Positions 1-6,140 are shown, numbered from the stretch's first letter. The stretch: 17,081 bases of DNA from Verrucomicrobiales bacterium (GCA_011523195.1 WTHH01000386.1:1-17081), one strand, 5' to 3'. Notes: a model not told the origin generated them from the letters alone. Numbers and translations: made by a program.

Positions 1-2
1 GC

Positions 3-914
3 TCTGCTGCGTTGGCAGCGCCCCCGCTTGGCCAAGCGGCAAAAAAGAAGGCCAACTCGGAAACCTTGGTCGCCCAGCTTTACGGGAGCCTGAATGATGA
101 GCAGAAAAAAGTGGTCGCCCGGCCGTTCGACCATCCGCTGCGCGAGAAAGTCGACAACAACTGGAGCATCACCAAGCGGAGCATCGGTGAGATTTTCGGC
201 AAGGATCAGGTGGCGTTGGTGAAGGAGATTTTCCTCAAACTGCATAGTGAGGAGTATGCCAAGACGGTGCTTGGCCAAGTGCTGCACGACTCTGAGGGCG
301 AAGGATTTGAGAGCACCTCAGTGGCGCTGTTCGGTAAGCCGAACACTGGGAAGTTCGAATTTGTGCTGACCGGGCGTCATTGCACGCGCCGTTGTGACGG
401 CGATGCCGTTGAGGGGGAGGCGTTCGGCGGTCCGATTTTCTACGGCCACGCTGCCCGTAGCTTTAACGAGACCAAGGACCACCCCGGTAACGTCTACTGG
501 TATCAGGCCAAGCAGGCCAACAAAGTATACGCCATGATGGACGGAAAACAGCGTAAAATAGCGCTTTTAGGCAGAAGCCGACCCGAACAGGGGACTAAGA
601 CCGTGGCGTTGACCGGCAAAAAAGAGGGACTGCCGGGCATCCCGATGTCGGAGTTAAGCGCCGACCAGAAAGGACAGGTTCGCAAAACCATGAACGATTT
701 GCTCGCCATGTTTCGGAAAAAAGACGCTAAAGAGGCGATGAAACTGGTTGAGGCCGGTGGATTTGATCATCTGCACATGGCGTTTTACAAGAATCACGAC
801 ATCGGGGACGACAAGGTCTGGGATGTCTGGCAGATTGAGGGACCGGAATGCCTGTGGTTTTTCCGGGGCGACCCCCATGTGCACGCCTGGGTGAACATCA
901 AGAAACCGGCGTAA
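3..914 (+). CDS. DUF3500-like exported protein, N-terminus cut by window edge
   Basis: Function is unknown. The C-terminal 300 residues resemble the DUF3500 family: an early segment SLNDEQKKVVARPFD, a middle segment GRHCTRRCDGD near residue 121 (counted from the TTG at 12), a Pro/Gly segment GLPGIPMSELSADQK near 207, FDHLHMAFY near 251, and a C-terminal GDPHVHAW with a His-x-His pair near 289. The frame stays open to the left edge, and its first residues (SAALAAPPLGQA, then AKKK) look like the end of a signal peptide with an Ala-x-Ala-like cleavage site. The TTG at 12 is therefore probably internal and the true start lies upstream. If so, the protein acts outside the cytoplasm. It shares no evident role with the translation genes downstream and is separated from them by a new promoter. 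The family call is from memory and fairly confident; the signal peptide is inference from a fragment. Confidence 0.72.
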   Translation, partial: SAALAAPPLGQAAKKKANSETLVAQLYGSLNDEQKKVVARPFDHPLREKVDNNWSITKRSIGEIFGKDQVALVKEIFLKLHSEEYAKTVLGQVLHDSEGEGFESTSVALFGKPNTGKFEFVLTGRHCTRRCDGDAVEGEAFGGPIFYGHAARSFNETKDHPGNVYWYQAKQANKVYAMMDGKQRKIALLGRSRPEQGTKTVALTGKKEGLPGIPMSELSADQKGQVRKTMNDLLAMFRKKDAKEAMKLVEAGGFDHLHMAFYKNHDIGDDKVWDVWQIEGPECLWFFRGDPHVHAWVNIKKPA

Positions 915-918
915 GGCA

Positions 919-944
919 TTTTTTTTGGGAAAAACCAAAAAAAA
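919..944 (+). promoter_or_regulatory. UP-element-like T/A tracts forming a perfect inverted repeat
   Basis: Eight Ts plus GG (919-928) are the exact inverse of CC plus eight As (935-944), with a six-base loop GAAAAA. No U-run follows on either strand, so this is not a classical intrinsic terminator, although the hairpin could help end transcription of the upstream gene. Relative to the predicted start near 983, the tracts fall at about -64 to -57, -53 to -49 and -46 to -39. Those are the positions where alpha-subunit-binding UP elements of stable-RNA promoters lie. The UP-element role is inference. Confidence 0.5.
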
Positions 945-947
945 GCG

Positions 948-976
948 TTGACGGGGAGGATGAGCGCAACTAGATT
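948..976 (+). promoter_or_regulatory. sigma-70-type promoter for tRNA-Thr/tuf transcript
   Basis: TTGACG at 948-953 and TAGATT at 971-976 are separated by exactly 17 bases, which is close to the housekeeping consensus. The predicted start is near 983, giving a leader of about 120 bases before tRNA-Thr. It lies just past the only upstream gene and next to A/T tracts, as expected for a heavily used stable-RNA and translation-factor promoter. A second partial signal, TTGACA at 1036-1041, lacks a properly spaced -10. A TAGAGT at 1078-1083 has only a T-run at -35 distance. Confidence 0.55.
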
Positions 977-1102
977 GTCTTCCCTTTTGGGGCGTGTGAG
1001 GATCGCTAAGCCATTGGCTCCCAGTTACTTACAGATTGACAGGGAGGCAAGTGGTTTTTTGGCGCTTCGAACGGGGCTAGAGTGAACGGGCCCAGCGCGG
1101 AT

Positions 1103-1178
1103 GCCCATGTAGCTCAGTTGGTAGAGCACATCCTTGGTAAGGATGAGGTCACCAGTTCAATCCTGGTCATGGGCTCCA
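1103..1178 (+). tRNA. tRNA-Thr (anticodon GGT)
   Basis: A full cloverleaf is visible. The acceptor stem GCCCATG (1103-1109) pairs with CATGGGC (1168-1174). The D-arm is GCTC...GAGC. The anticodon stem CATCC/GGATG encloses loop TTGGTAA, with anticodon GGT at 1136-1138. The T-arm is ACCAG/CTGGT. The 3' CCA is encoded at 1176-1178. It reads ACC and ACU codons. It lies 58 bases upstream of tuf and is probably cotranscribed and processed out, as for the tRNA genes that precede tufB in enterobacteria. Confidence 0.97.
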
Positions 1179-1236
1179 TTAAATAGAGAATTTGTTCGTA
1201 AAGTAAGTAACGAACCAACCAACAAAAGAAAATCGA

Positions 1237-2424
1237 ATGGCAAAAGAAGAGTTCCAACGTGAAAAGCCTCACGTAAATATTGGTACTATTGGTCACGTTG
1301 ACCATGGTAAGTCCACGCTTACCGCGGCACTTGTGGATGTGCAGTCAAAGAAGGGATTGGCGGAGCCGATCTCCTACGCAGACATCACCAAGGGAGGTAC
1401 GGTTCGCGATGAATCCAAGACGGTGACCATTGCTGCGTCACACGTGGAGTATTCGAGCGAAAAGCGCCACTACGCGCACGTTGACTGCCCGGGTCACGCC
1501 GACTACGTGAAGAACATGATCACCGGTGCCGCCCAGATGGACGGCGCGATCCTAGTGGTGGATTCCTCGCAGGGCCCGATGCCCCAGACCAAGGAACACG
1601 TTCTCCTGGCCCGTCAGGTGGGTGTGCCGGCGCTAGTCGTGGCACTCAACAAGTGCGACCTCGTGGAAGACGAGGAAATGCTCGAGTTGGTTGAGGAGGA
1701 AATCAAGGATCTCCTCACGAAGTATGATTTCCCGGCCGACACTCCGATCGTCCGTTGCGCCTCACAGGGCGCGCTGGACGGCGAGGAAAAGTGGGTCAAC
1801 GCCATCGGAGAACTGCTTGAAGCCTGCGACACCGCGATTCCGGAGCCGGAGCGCGACGTCGACAAGCCGTTCCTGATGTGCATCGAGGACGTGTTCAGCA
1901 TTGAAGGCCGAGGCACCGTGGTGACCGGCCGTGTCGAGCGCGGTATCATCAACAAGATGGACGAAGTTGAAATCGTGGGTTTGCGTGATGTGCAGAAGAC
2001 CACGGCCACTGACCTTGAGATGTTCCGCAAGTTGCTGAGCGAGGCACGTGCCGGTGAGAACGTCGGCGTTTTGCTGCGCGGTATCAAGAAGGAGGAAGTC
2101 GAGCGTGGCCAGGTGCTGGCCAAGCCGGGATCCATCAAGCCGCATACCAAGTTCAAGGGGCAAGTTTACGTGTTAAACAAGGAGGAAGGTGGCCGTCACA
2201 CGCCATTCTTCACCAACTACCGTCCGCAGTTCTACTTCCGTACGACTGACGTGACCGGTTCGTTGACCCTGCCGGAAGGCACCGAGATGGTGATGCCGGG
2301 TGACAACGTGACCGTCTCGGTAGAGTTGGGCAAGCCGGTTGCCATGGAGGCGGGCTTAACCTTCGCCATCCGCGAGGGCGGCCGCACGATCGGCTCCGGT
2401 CAGGTGACCGAGGTCGTCGAGTAA
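1237..2424 (+). CDS. tuf: Elongation factor Tu, with variant switch I and G5 motifs
   Basis: This GTPase carries aminoacyl-tRNA to the ribosomal A site. Its 395 residues match the usual length, with the GTP domain at about 1-205 followed by the two beta-barrel domains. The P-loop GHVDHGKST (19-27), switch II DCPGH (83-87, with catalytic His87) and NKCD (138-141) are intact. Two motifs are not standard. The effector segment normally read as RGITI is KTVTI (61-65), keeping the Mg-linked Thr64 but with Thr in place of Gly and Val in place of Ile. The G5 motif, normally SAL, aligns with ASQ (175-177). Domains 2 and 3 look ordinary (GRGTVVTGRVERG, GGRHTPFF, REGGRT). The ATG at 1237 gives the standard MAKE start, but only A-rich sequence precedes it and there is no clear ribosome binding site. 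It sits between tRNA-Thr and tRNA-Trp in the tufB-like position. A second tuf after fusA would lie outside the window. Confidence 0.97.
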   Translation: MAKEEFQREKPHVNIGTIGHVDHGKSTLTAALVDVQSKKGLAEPISYADITKGGTVRDESKTVTIAASHVEYSSEKRHYAHVDCPGHADYVKNMITGAAQMDGAILVVDSSQGPMPQTKEHVLLARQVGVPALVVALNKCDLVEDEEMLELVEEEIKDLLTKYDFPADTPIVRCASQGALDGEEKWVNAIGELLEACDTAIPEPERDVDKPFLMCIEDVFSIEGRGTVVTGRVERGIINKMDEVEIVGLRDVQKTTATDLEMFRKLLSEARAGENVGVLLRGIKKEEVERGQVLAKPGSIKPHTKFKGQVYVLNKEEGGRHTPFFTNYRPQFYFRTTDVTGSLTLPEGTEMVMPGDNVTVSVELGKPVAMEAGLTFAIREGGRTIGSGQVTEVVE

Positions 2425-2432
2425 ACCTTTTG

Positions 2433-2464
2433 CGCGGGGCGGCGGCGAGAGCAGTCGCCCCGCG
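2433..2464 (+). other. GC-rich hairpin between tuf and tRNA-Trp
   Basis: CGCGGGGCG (2433-2441) pairs perfectly with CGCCCCGCG (2456-2464). The stem can extend inward by a G-U and a C-G pair. It starts nine bases after the tuf stop. No U-run follows (the next bases are GATGGGTTTATACC), so it may protect the tuf mRNA 3' end during release of tRNA-Trp rather than terminate. That role is inference. Confidence 0.55.
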
Positions 2465-2483
2465 GATGGGTTTATACCTGAGT

Positions 2484-2559
<76 letters not shown>

Positions 2560-2581
2560 ATTGATTTAACAACCCCATACC

Positions 2582-2669
2582 GGAGGGGTGGCAGAGTGGT
2601 CGAATGCGGCGGTCTTGAAAACCGTTGAAGCGCAAGCTTCCGGGGGTTCGAATCCCTCCCCCTCCGCCA
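2582..2669 (+). tRNA. tRNA-Ser (anticodon TGA)
   Basis: This is a class II tRNA of 88 bases including the encoded CCA. The acceptor GGAGGGG (2582-2588) pairs with CCCCTCC (2659-2665), and the discriminator is G2666. The anticodon loop CTTGAAA has TGA at 2616-2618. The long variable arm is GAAGC-GCAA-GCTTC (2627-2640), a five-pair stem with a GNRA-type tetraloop. It lies 22 bases after tRNA-Trp and 34 bases before secE. It shares its whole T-arm sequence with tRNA-Trp. Confidence 0.97.
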
Positions 2670-2703
2670 AACACCGGGAGAACTGAAAAAAGAAAGTTCG
2701 AAC

Positions 2704-3078
2704 ATGAATGAGACAAACAACAGTGCGGCACCGACCGCAACGGCGGAGACGCCAGCAACAGCGGGTCCCGCGAGCGCCCCGTCAGGAAATTTACAGGATT
2801 GGATCATCGAGTGGTCGATCATTGGAGCGATCCTGCTACTGATCCTCTTTGTAGCGAAGAAAAAGGGATGGCTGGATCGCATCCGCATTTTCTTCCTCCA
2901 GACACGTGAGGAATTAACGAAATGCTCCTGGCCGACCCGTGACGAGTTGAGGGGCTCAACGTGGATGGTGCTGGTGGCCGTGTTCCTACTGGGGACATTC
3001 ACATTTTTGGCTGACCTGTTTTTGGGCGACTTTTTCATTCAGCAAGTCCTTCTGGACTACCTGGTGAACGCGGTTTAG
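2704..3078 (+). CDS. secE: Preprotein translocase subunit SecE
   Basis: SecE clamps the SecY channel in the inner membrane. The family core is clear: an amphipathic helix with REELTKCSWPTRDEL at residues 68-82, followed by a membrane helix at about 86-107. The protein is 124 residues, about twice the minimal single-helix form of some 60 residues. The extra length is an Ala/Thr/Pro-rich disordered segment (about 1-30) and a second likely membrane helix (about 38-51, ending in AKKK). This suggests two spans, against three in E. coli and one in many bacteria. The ATG at 2704 is the only reasonable start, since the next in-frame Met is inside the core; no Shine-Dalgarno is visible. nusG follows after 20 bases, the near-universal secE-nusG pairing. 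Confidence 0.94.
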   Translation: MNETNNSAAPTATAETPATAGPASAPSGNLQDWIIEWSIIGAILLLILFVAKKKGWLDRIRIFFLQTREELTKCSWPTRDELRGSTWMVLVAVFLLGTFTFLADLFLGDFFIQQVLLDYLVNAV

Positions 3079-3098
3079 GCCTGAGATTCGAGTAACGC

Positions 3099-3647
3099 AT
3101 GGCACACGCTTGGTACATTATTCATACCCTCTCAGGGCAGGAACAAAAGGTGCTCGACAGCATCAATAAGCGCGTTGATGTGGAGGAGATGGGCGCGTAC
3201 ATCGAGGAGGTGTTTGTCGCCAAGGAAAAGGTGGTGGACGTTCGTGGGGGTGAGAAAAAGGTCTCGATGAAGAAACTGTTCCCCGGGTACGTCTTCATCC
3301 ATGTGAACCTGCGGGATGACGATCACAAGATCATTCCCGAGCCGATGAATTTCATCAAGGACACCCCAGGTGCCATTGGATTCGTGGGTGGTGACCAGCC
3401 GGAGCCGACGCCGGACGAGGAGATAGCGGACATCAAGGCCCGCATCGCTGACTCCGAGGATCTTGAGCGGCCGAAGGTAGAATTTGAAGTGGGCGAGACC
3501 GTGAAGATCAACCACGGCGCGTTCGAGGGCAACAACGGCATCGTTGAGGAGATCGACCCGGAGAAGGGCCGACTCAAGGTGACGGTTAACATCTTTGGCC
3601 GAAACACCCCGGTGGATGTCGAGTACTGGGAGGTCGACAAGGGCTAA
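3099..3647 (+). CDS. nusG: Transcription termination/antitermination factor NusG
   Basis: NusG binds RNA polymerase, influences pausing and Rho-dependent termination, and links polymerase to ribosomal protein S10. The 182 residues match the usual bacterial length. The NGN domain opens with AWYIIHTLSGQEQKV (4-18) and contains the signature FPGYVFI (61-67). An acidic linker (about 99-124) leads to the KOW domain (about 129-182) with VKINHGAFEGNNGIVEEID. It lies between secE and rplK as in most bacteria. The start is set by the conserved N-terminus, although no purine-rich binding site stands before it. A tandem palindrome begins six bases after the stop codon. Confidence 0.97.
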   Translation: MAHAWYIIHTLSGQEQKVLDSINKRVDVEEMGAYIEEVFVAKEKVVDVRGGEKKVSMKKLFPGYVFIHVNLRDDDHKIIPEPMNFIKDTPGAIGFVGGDQPEPTPDEEIADIKARIADSEDLERPKVEFEVGETVKINHGAFEGNNGIVEEIDPEKGRLKVTVNIFGRNTPVDVEYWEVDKG

Positions 3648-3653
3648 CCCGGT

Positions 3654-3679
3654 TGCTTGGCCAAGCGCTTGGCTAAGCG
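3654..3679 (+). repeat. Tandem CTTGGCCAAG palindrome, copy A (nusG-rplK)
   Basis: Two near-identical palindromes stand back to back, sharing a central CG: CTTGGCCAAG (3656-3665) and CTTGGCTAAG (3668-3677). Because each half is itself palindromic, the whole can also fold into one hairpin of about ten pairs. It starts six bases after the nusG stop and matches a second copy at 15208-15233 at 24 of 26 positions. The following sequence is A-rich and has no U-run. It lies within the leader of rplK, where L1 autoregulation acts in E. coli, but I see no L1 site I can identify. Confidence 0.75.
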
Positions 3680-3709
3680 TGAATAAAATAATTTAAAAAG
3701 AAAACGAGA

Positions 3710-4135
3710 ATGGCGAAGAAAGTTTCAGGATACATCAAGCTGCAGATCCCGGCAGGCCAAGCGAACCCGGCCCCGCCGGTGGGCCCCGCGCTTGGTCAAC
3801 ACGGTGTGAACATCATGGAGTTCTGCAAGCAATACAACGCAGTGACCAAGGACCAGGCCGGACTGGTGATTCCGGTGGTCATCACGGTTTACCAGGACAA
3901 GTCGTTCACATTTGTCACCAAGTCTCCGCCAGCAGCGGTGCTGCTCAAGAAGGCGGCAAAGATCGCGGCCGGTTCCGGTGAGCCGAACAAGAAAAAAGTC
4001 GGCAAGGTGACCAAAAAGCAGTTGCTCGAGATCGTGGAAACGAAGAAAGCGGACTTGAATGCCCGGGACCCCGAGATGGCGGCCCGCATGATTGCCGGCA
4101 CTGCCCGCTCCATGGGGCTCGAGGTTGTGGAATAA
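3710..4135 (+). CDS. rplK: 50S ribosomal protein L11
   Basis: L11 forms the GTPase-associated centre with 23S rRNA and the base of the L10/L12 stalk, and is needed for factor-dependent steps and the stringent response. Its 141 residues match the family. The N-terminal domain contains the proline-rich segment QANPAPPVGPALGQHGVNIMEF (split here as 17-26 and 27-38), which includes the prolines that contact thiostrepton-type drugs in other species. The C-terminal rRNA-binding domain runs from about 72 with KSPPAAVLLKKAAK and ends DPEMAARMIAGTARSMG. The start is the conserved MAKKV; only GAGA precedes it. rplA follows after 51 bases, the standard L11-L1 pair. Confidence 0.98.
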   Translation: MAKKVSGYIKLQIPAGQANPAPPVGPALGQHGVNIMEFCKQYNAVTKDQAGLVIPVVITVYQDKSFTFVTKSPPAAVLLKKAAKIAAGSGEPNKKKVGKVTKKQLLEIVETKKADLNARDPEMAARMIAGTARSMGLEVVE

Positions 4136-4186
4136 TCTGAAAACAGCGGGAGAGCCGAGAGGCCCGTCAGTACCGCGCCCAGAAAA

Positions 4187-4894
4187 ATGCCAAAGAAAAC
4201 AAGCAAACGATTCAGCAAGGCGCTCGAGATGGTCGAGCCCGGAAAGAGTTATTCCGTGGCGGAAGCTGCGGAGCTGCTCGGGAAATTTCCCAAGGCCAAG
4301 TTCGACGAATCAATCGAGATCGCCTTCAAGATGACCATCGACCCGCGCAAGACCGACCAGATGATCCGTGGCACCGTCCGTCTGCCCCACGGCAGCGGCA
4401 AGGAGGTCAAGGTGCTGGTCTTCGCCAAGGAGGGCGAGGCGGCCACAGCGGCCAAGGATGCCGGGGCCGAGTTCGTCGGCTTCGAGGAATACATCGAAAA
4501 GGTCACCAGCGGTTGGACCGGGTTTGACGTGGCAATCGCGACGCCGGAGGCCATGGCCGAGGTGCGCAAGCTGGGCCGGGTGCTTGGCCCGCGCGGCCTC
4601 ATGCCCAACCCCAAGACCGGCACCGTGACAGACGACACTGCCAAGGCGGTTCAGGAAGTGAAGGCCGGCCGTGTCGAGTACAAGCTCGACAAGGGCGCGA
4701 ACATTCAGGTGCTCGCTGGCAAGGTATCCTTTTCCGCCGACCAGATCGCGGACAACGCCAACACGATCATCGACGAGATTATAAAGGCCAAGCCGTCGGC
4801 GGCCAAGGGGCGCTACATCGAGAACTGCGTGCTCTCGTCAACCATGAGTCCGGGAATCCCGCTGGACCTGAGGGGAATCCTCAAGGCGGCCTAA
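4187..4894 (+). CDS. rplA: 50S ribosomal protein L1
   Basis: L1 forms the mobile stalk at the ribosomal E site and, in enterobacteria, represses its own L11-L1 mRNA. The 235 residues are the usual length. The family signature GRVLGPRGLMPNPKTGTVT spans residues 130-148, and the rRNA-binding N- and C-terminal segments (FDESIEIAFKM, GRYIENCVLSSTMSPGI) are present. The start MPKKTSKRF fits the family; CAGAAAA precedes the ATG with no recognisable binding site. It is followed after 21 bases by rplJ. Nothing about it is unusual. Confidence 0.98.
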   Translation: MPKKTSKRFSKALEMVEPGKSYSVAEAAELLGKFPKAKFDESIEIAFKMTIDPRKTDQMIRGTVRLPHGSGKEVKVLVFAKEGEAATAAKDAGAEFVGFEEYIEKVTSGWTGFDVAIATPEAMAEVRKLGRVLGPRGLMPNPKTGTVTDDTAKAVQEVKAGRVEYKLDKGANIQVLAGKVSFSADQIADNANTIIDEIIKAKPSAAKGRYIENCVLSSTMSPGIPLDLRGILKAA

Positions 4895-4915
4895 CACGGA
4901 AAGGAAAGCGAAACC

Positions 4916-5425
4916 ATGCGAGAAGATAAAAAACTCATTACTCAGGAATACGTCGAGCGGCTCAAGAACAGTCCCTACTTCATCGTTGTCAATTACGAGG
5001 GGTTGAAGGTGGATCAGTTCGAGGAACTGCGCAATCGCTTGGCCGATTGCAACTCCGAGATGCACGTCGTCAAGAATTCCATTTTCAAGATCGCCGCCCA
5101 AGAGACCGGGGTCGAGGACCTTGGCCAAGCGTTGGCCGGCCAGTTGGCTGCTGTCACCGGCGAGGGCGAGATCACCGGCGCTGCCAAGGTGCTGAAAAAT
5201 TTTAGGTCGGAATTCGAGAAACCGGAATGGCACTTCGGTTTTCTGGACGACGAACGGCTGGATGCCGACCAGATCAAGACCTTGGCGGATCTGCCGTCGC
5301 TCGACGAGCTGCGGGCCAAGCTTCTGGGCACGATTCAGGCACCGGCCAGCAAACTGGTCCGGACGTTGGTCGAGCCGGGCTCGAGCCTTGCCCGCGTTGT
5401 GCGGGCCAAGTTCGCCGAAGAGTAG
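4916..5425 (+). CDS. rplJ: 50S ribosomal protein L10
   Basis: L10 anchors the L12 dimers to the ribosome. The N-terminal rRNA-binding domain is clear (YFIVVNYEGLKVDQFEELR, then MHVVKNSIFKIA near 55-66), followed by PSLDELRAKLLGTIQAPASKLV (about 122-143, split across the helix start). The C-terminal helix to residue 169 is where L12 dimers bind. This is one of the few genes here with a plausible binding site, AAGGAAAG about ten bases before the ATG. Only 21 bases separate it from rplA, so the long L10 leader known upstream of rplJ in other bacteria cannot fit there. Structured RNA lies after the gene instead. Confidence 0.97.
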   Translation: MREDKKLITQEYVERLKNSPYFIVVNYEGLKVDQFEELRNRLADCNSEMHVVKNSIFKIAAQETGVEDLGQALAGQLAAVTGEGEITGAAKVLKNFRSEFEKPEWHFGFLDDERLDADQIKTLADLPSLDELRAKLLGTIQAPASKLVRTLVEPGSSLARVVRAKFAEE

Positions 5426-5447
5426 GCGAATTTTTAACGAATTTTCG

Positions 5448-5465
5448 TCCCGGCGAGTGCCGGGA
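5448..5465 (+). other. Hairpin after rplJ
   Basis: TCCCGGC (5448-5454), loop GAGT, GCCGGGA (5459-5465): seven perfect pairs. It begins 22 bases after the rplJ stop and stands just before a predicted three-way junction. There is no U-run behind it, so termination is unlikely. Confidence 0.5.
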
Positions 5466-5485
5466 GGAAATCCAACAAGAGTAAC

Positions 5486-5537
5486 TCGTCGGTGCGCGGT
5501 CTGCGCACTTAAATCCCCGGGGCTCCGGGGGCGACGA
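5486..5537 (+). other. Predicted three-way-junction RNA upstream of rplL
   Basis: An outer helix TCGTC/GACGA (5486-5490 with 5533-5537) encloses two perfect hairpins. The first is GTGCGC-GGTCT-GCGCAC (5492-5508). The second is CCCCGG-GGCT-CCGGGG (5515-5530). The element ends 15 bases before the rplL ATG, which itself has no Shine-Dalgarno. L12 is needed in several copies per ribosome against one L10, so a structure here could stabilise rplL mRNA or boost its translation. The pairing is read directly; the function is inference. Confidence 0.45.
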
Positions 5538-5552
5538 AACTAAGTTGATACA

Positions 5553-5936
5553 ATGGCAGACATAGACAAAATCGTAGAAGAGTTGAGCGGGTTGACAGTC
5601 CTTGAGGCTGCTGACTTGGTCAAGGCACTGGAAGAAAAATGGGGCGTCAGCGCTGCGGCCCCGGTTGCGGTTGCGGCCGCAGGCGGTGGTGGCGGAGGTG
5701 ATGCCGCGCCGGCTGAAGAAAAGACCGAGTTCGACGTCGTCCTCACGAGTGATGGCGGCAAGAAGATTCAGGTCATCAAGGCTGTGCGCGAAGTCAAAGC
5801 CGGTCTGGGCTTGGCGGAAGCCAAGGGACTGGTGGAAGGCGCCCCGGCGGCTGTTTTGGAAGGCGTCCCCAAGGACGAAGCCGAAGCCGCCAAGGCCAAG
5901 CTTGAGGAAGCCGGCGGAGCCGTCGAGCTCAAGTAA
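5553..5936 (+). CDS. rplL: 50S ribosomal protein L7/L12
   Basis: L12 is the multicopy stalk protein that recruits and activates EF-Tu, EF-G and other GTPase factors. The 127 residues are typical. The N-terminal dimerisation and L10-binding helices cover about 1-32. The flexible Ala/Pro/Gly hinge (33-56) contains a run of six glycines at 44-49. The C-terminal factor-binding domain starts at KTEFDVVL and contains KIQVIKAVREVKAGLGLAEAK. The ATG follows TTGATACA with no binding site; the start is set by the conserved MADIDKIVEEL. The gap from rplJ is 127 bases and is structured, while the gap to rpoB has a terminator-like hairpin. Confidence 0.98.
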   Translation: MADIDKIVEELSGLTVLEAADLVKALEEKWGVSAAAPVAVAAAGGGGGGDAAPAEEKTEFDVVLTSDGGKKIQVIKAVREVKAGLGLAEAKGLVEGAPAAVLEGVPKDEAEAAKAKLEEAGGAVELK

Positions 5937-5950
5937 CATGCATTTGGGTT

Positions 5951-5976
5951 CGGGGGCCAAGCGCCCCCGGCCTTTT
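5951..5976 (+). terminator. Intrinsic terminator/attenuator between rplL and rpoB
   Basis: CGGGGGC (5951-5957), loop CAAGC, GCCCCCG (5963-5969), then GCC and TTTT (5973-5976). It is a strong seven-pair GC stem with a short U-run three bases behind it, so probably a partial terminator. It starts 14 bases after the rplL stop. E. coli has a known attenuator in the same gap that keeps polymerase output below ribosomal protein output, and this looks like its functional equivalent. Confidence 0.6.
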
Positions 5977-6012
5977 GCAATTCCTGCTTTTGGGAAGAAA
6001 GAAAACTTTATA

Positions 6013-6119
6013 CGGCCTCGATGGCCGGTTGTCGTTTGAGATGAAGACGGTCCCCGCGCGGAACGGAGAGCGTATTTGTCGTTTTTTAGTGTCCGAAAAA
6101 CCCCCGGCTGGTAGCCGGG
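6013..6119 (+). other. Structured rpoB leader with two hairpins
   Basis: The small hairpin CGGCC-TCGAT-GGCCG lies at 6013-6027. The stronger hairpin CCCGGCT-GGT-AGCCGGG lies at 6103-6119, ending 21 bases before the rpoB ATG. A T-run/A-run pair (6081-6086 with 6096-6101) lies between them. A TTTATA at 6007-6012 could be a -10 element, but no convincing -35 stands before it. The last 20 bases before the ATG are pyrimidine-rich and carry no Shine-Dalgarno. A translational control role for the second hairpin is inference. Confidence 0.4.
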
Positions 6120-6140
6120 CCCATACCCCCCACAATATCA

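Noticed and set aside
919..944. Classical intrinsic terminator for the left-edge gene
   Set aside because: The hairpin stem is T-first then A, with no U-run after it in either direction. An UP-element role fits the position better.
1036..1041. TTGACA as a second tRNA-Thr promoter
   Set aside because: At the right spacing the sequence is TTTTGGCG, not a -10. The nearest TAGAGT (1078) is 36 bases away.
1114..1305. Minus-strand ORF containing TRIELVTSSLPR
   Set aside because: It is the antisense of tRNA-Thr. This peptide is a well-known false protein produced by reading across tRNA genes.
5592..5597. TTGACA inside rplL as a promoter for rpoB
   Set aside because: No -10-like hexamer lies 16-18 bases downstream, and the bases encode conserved L12 residues.
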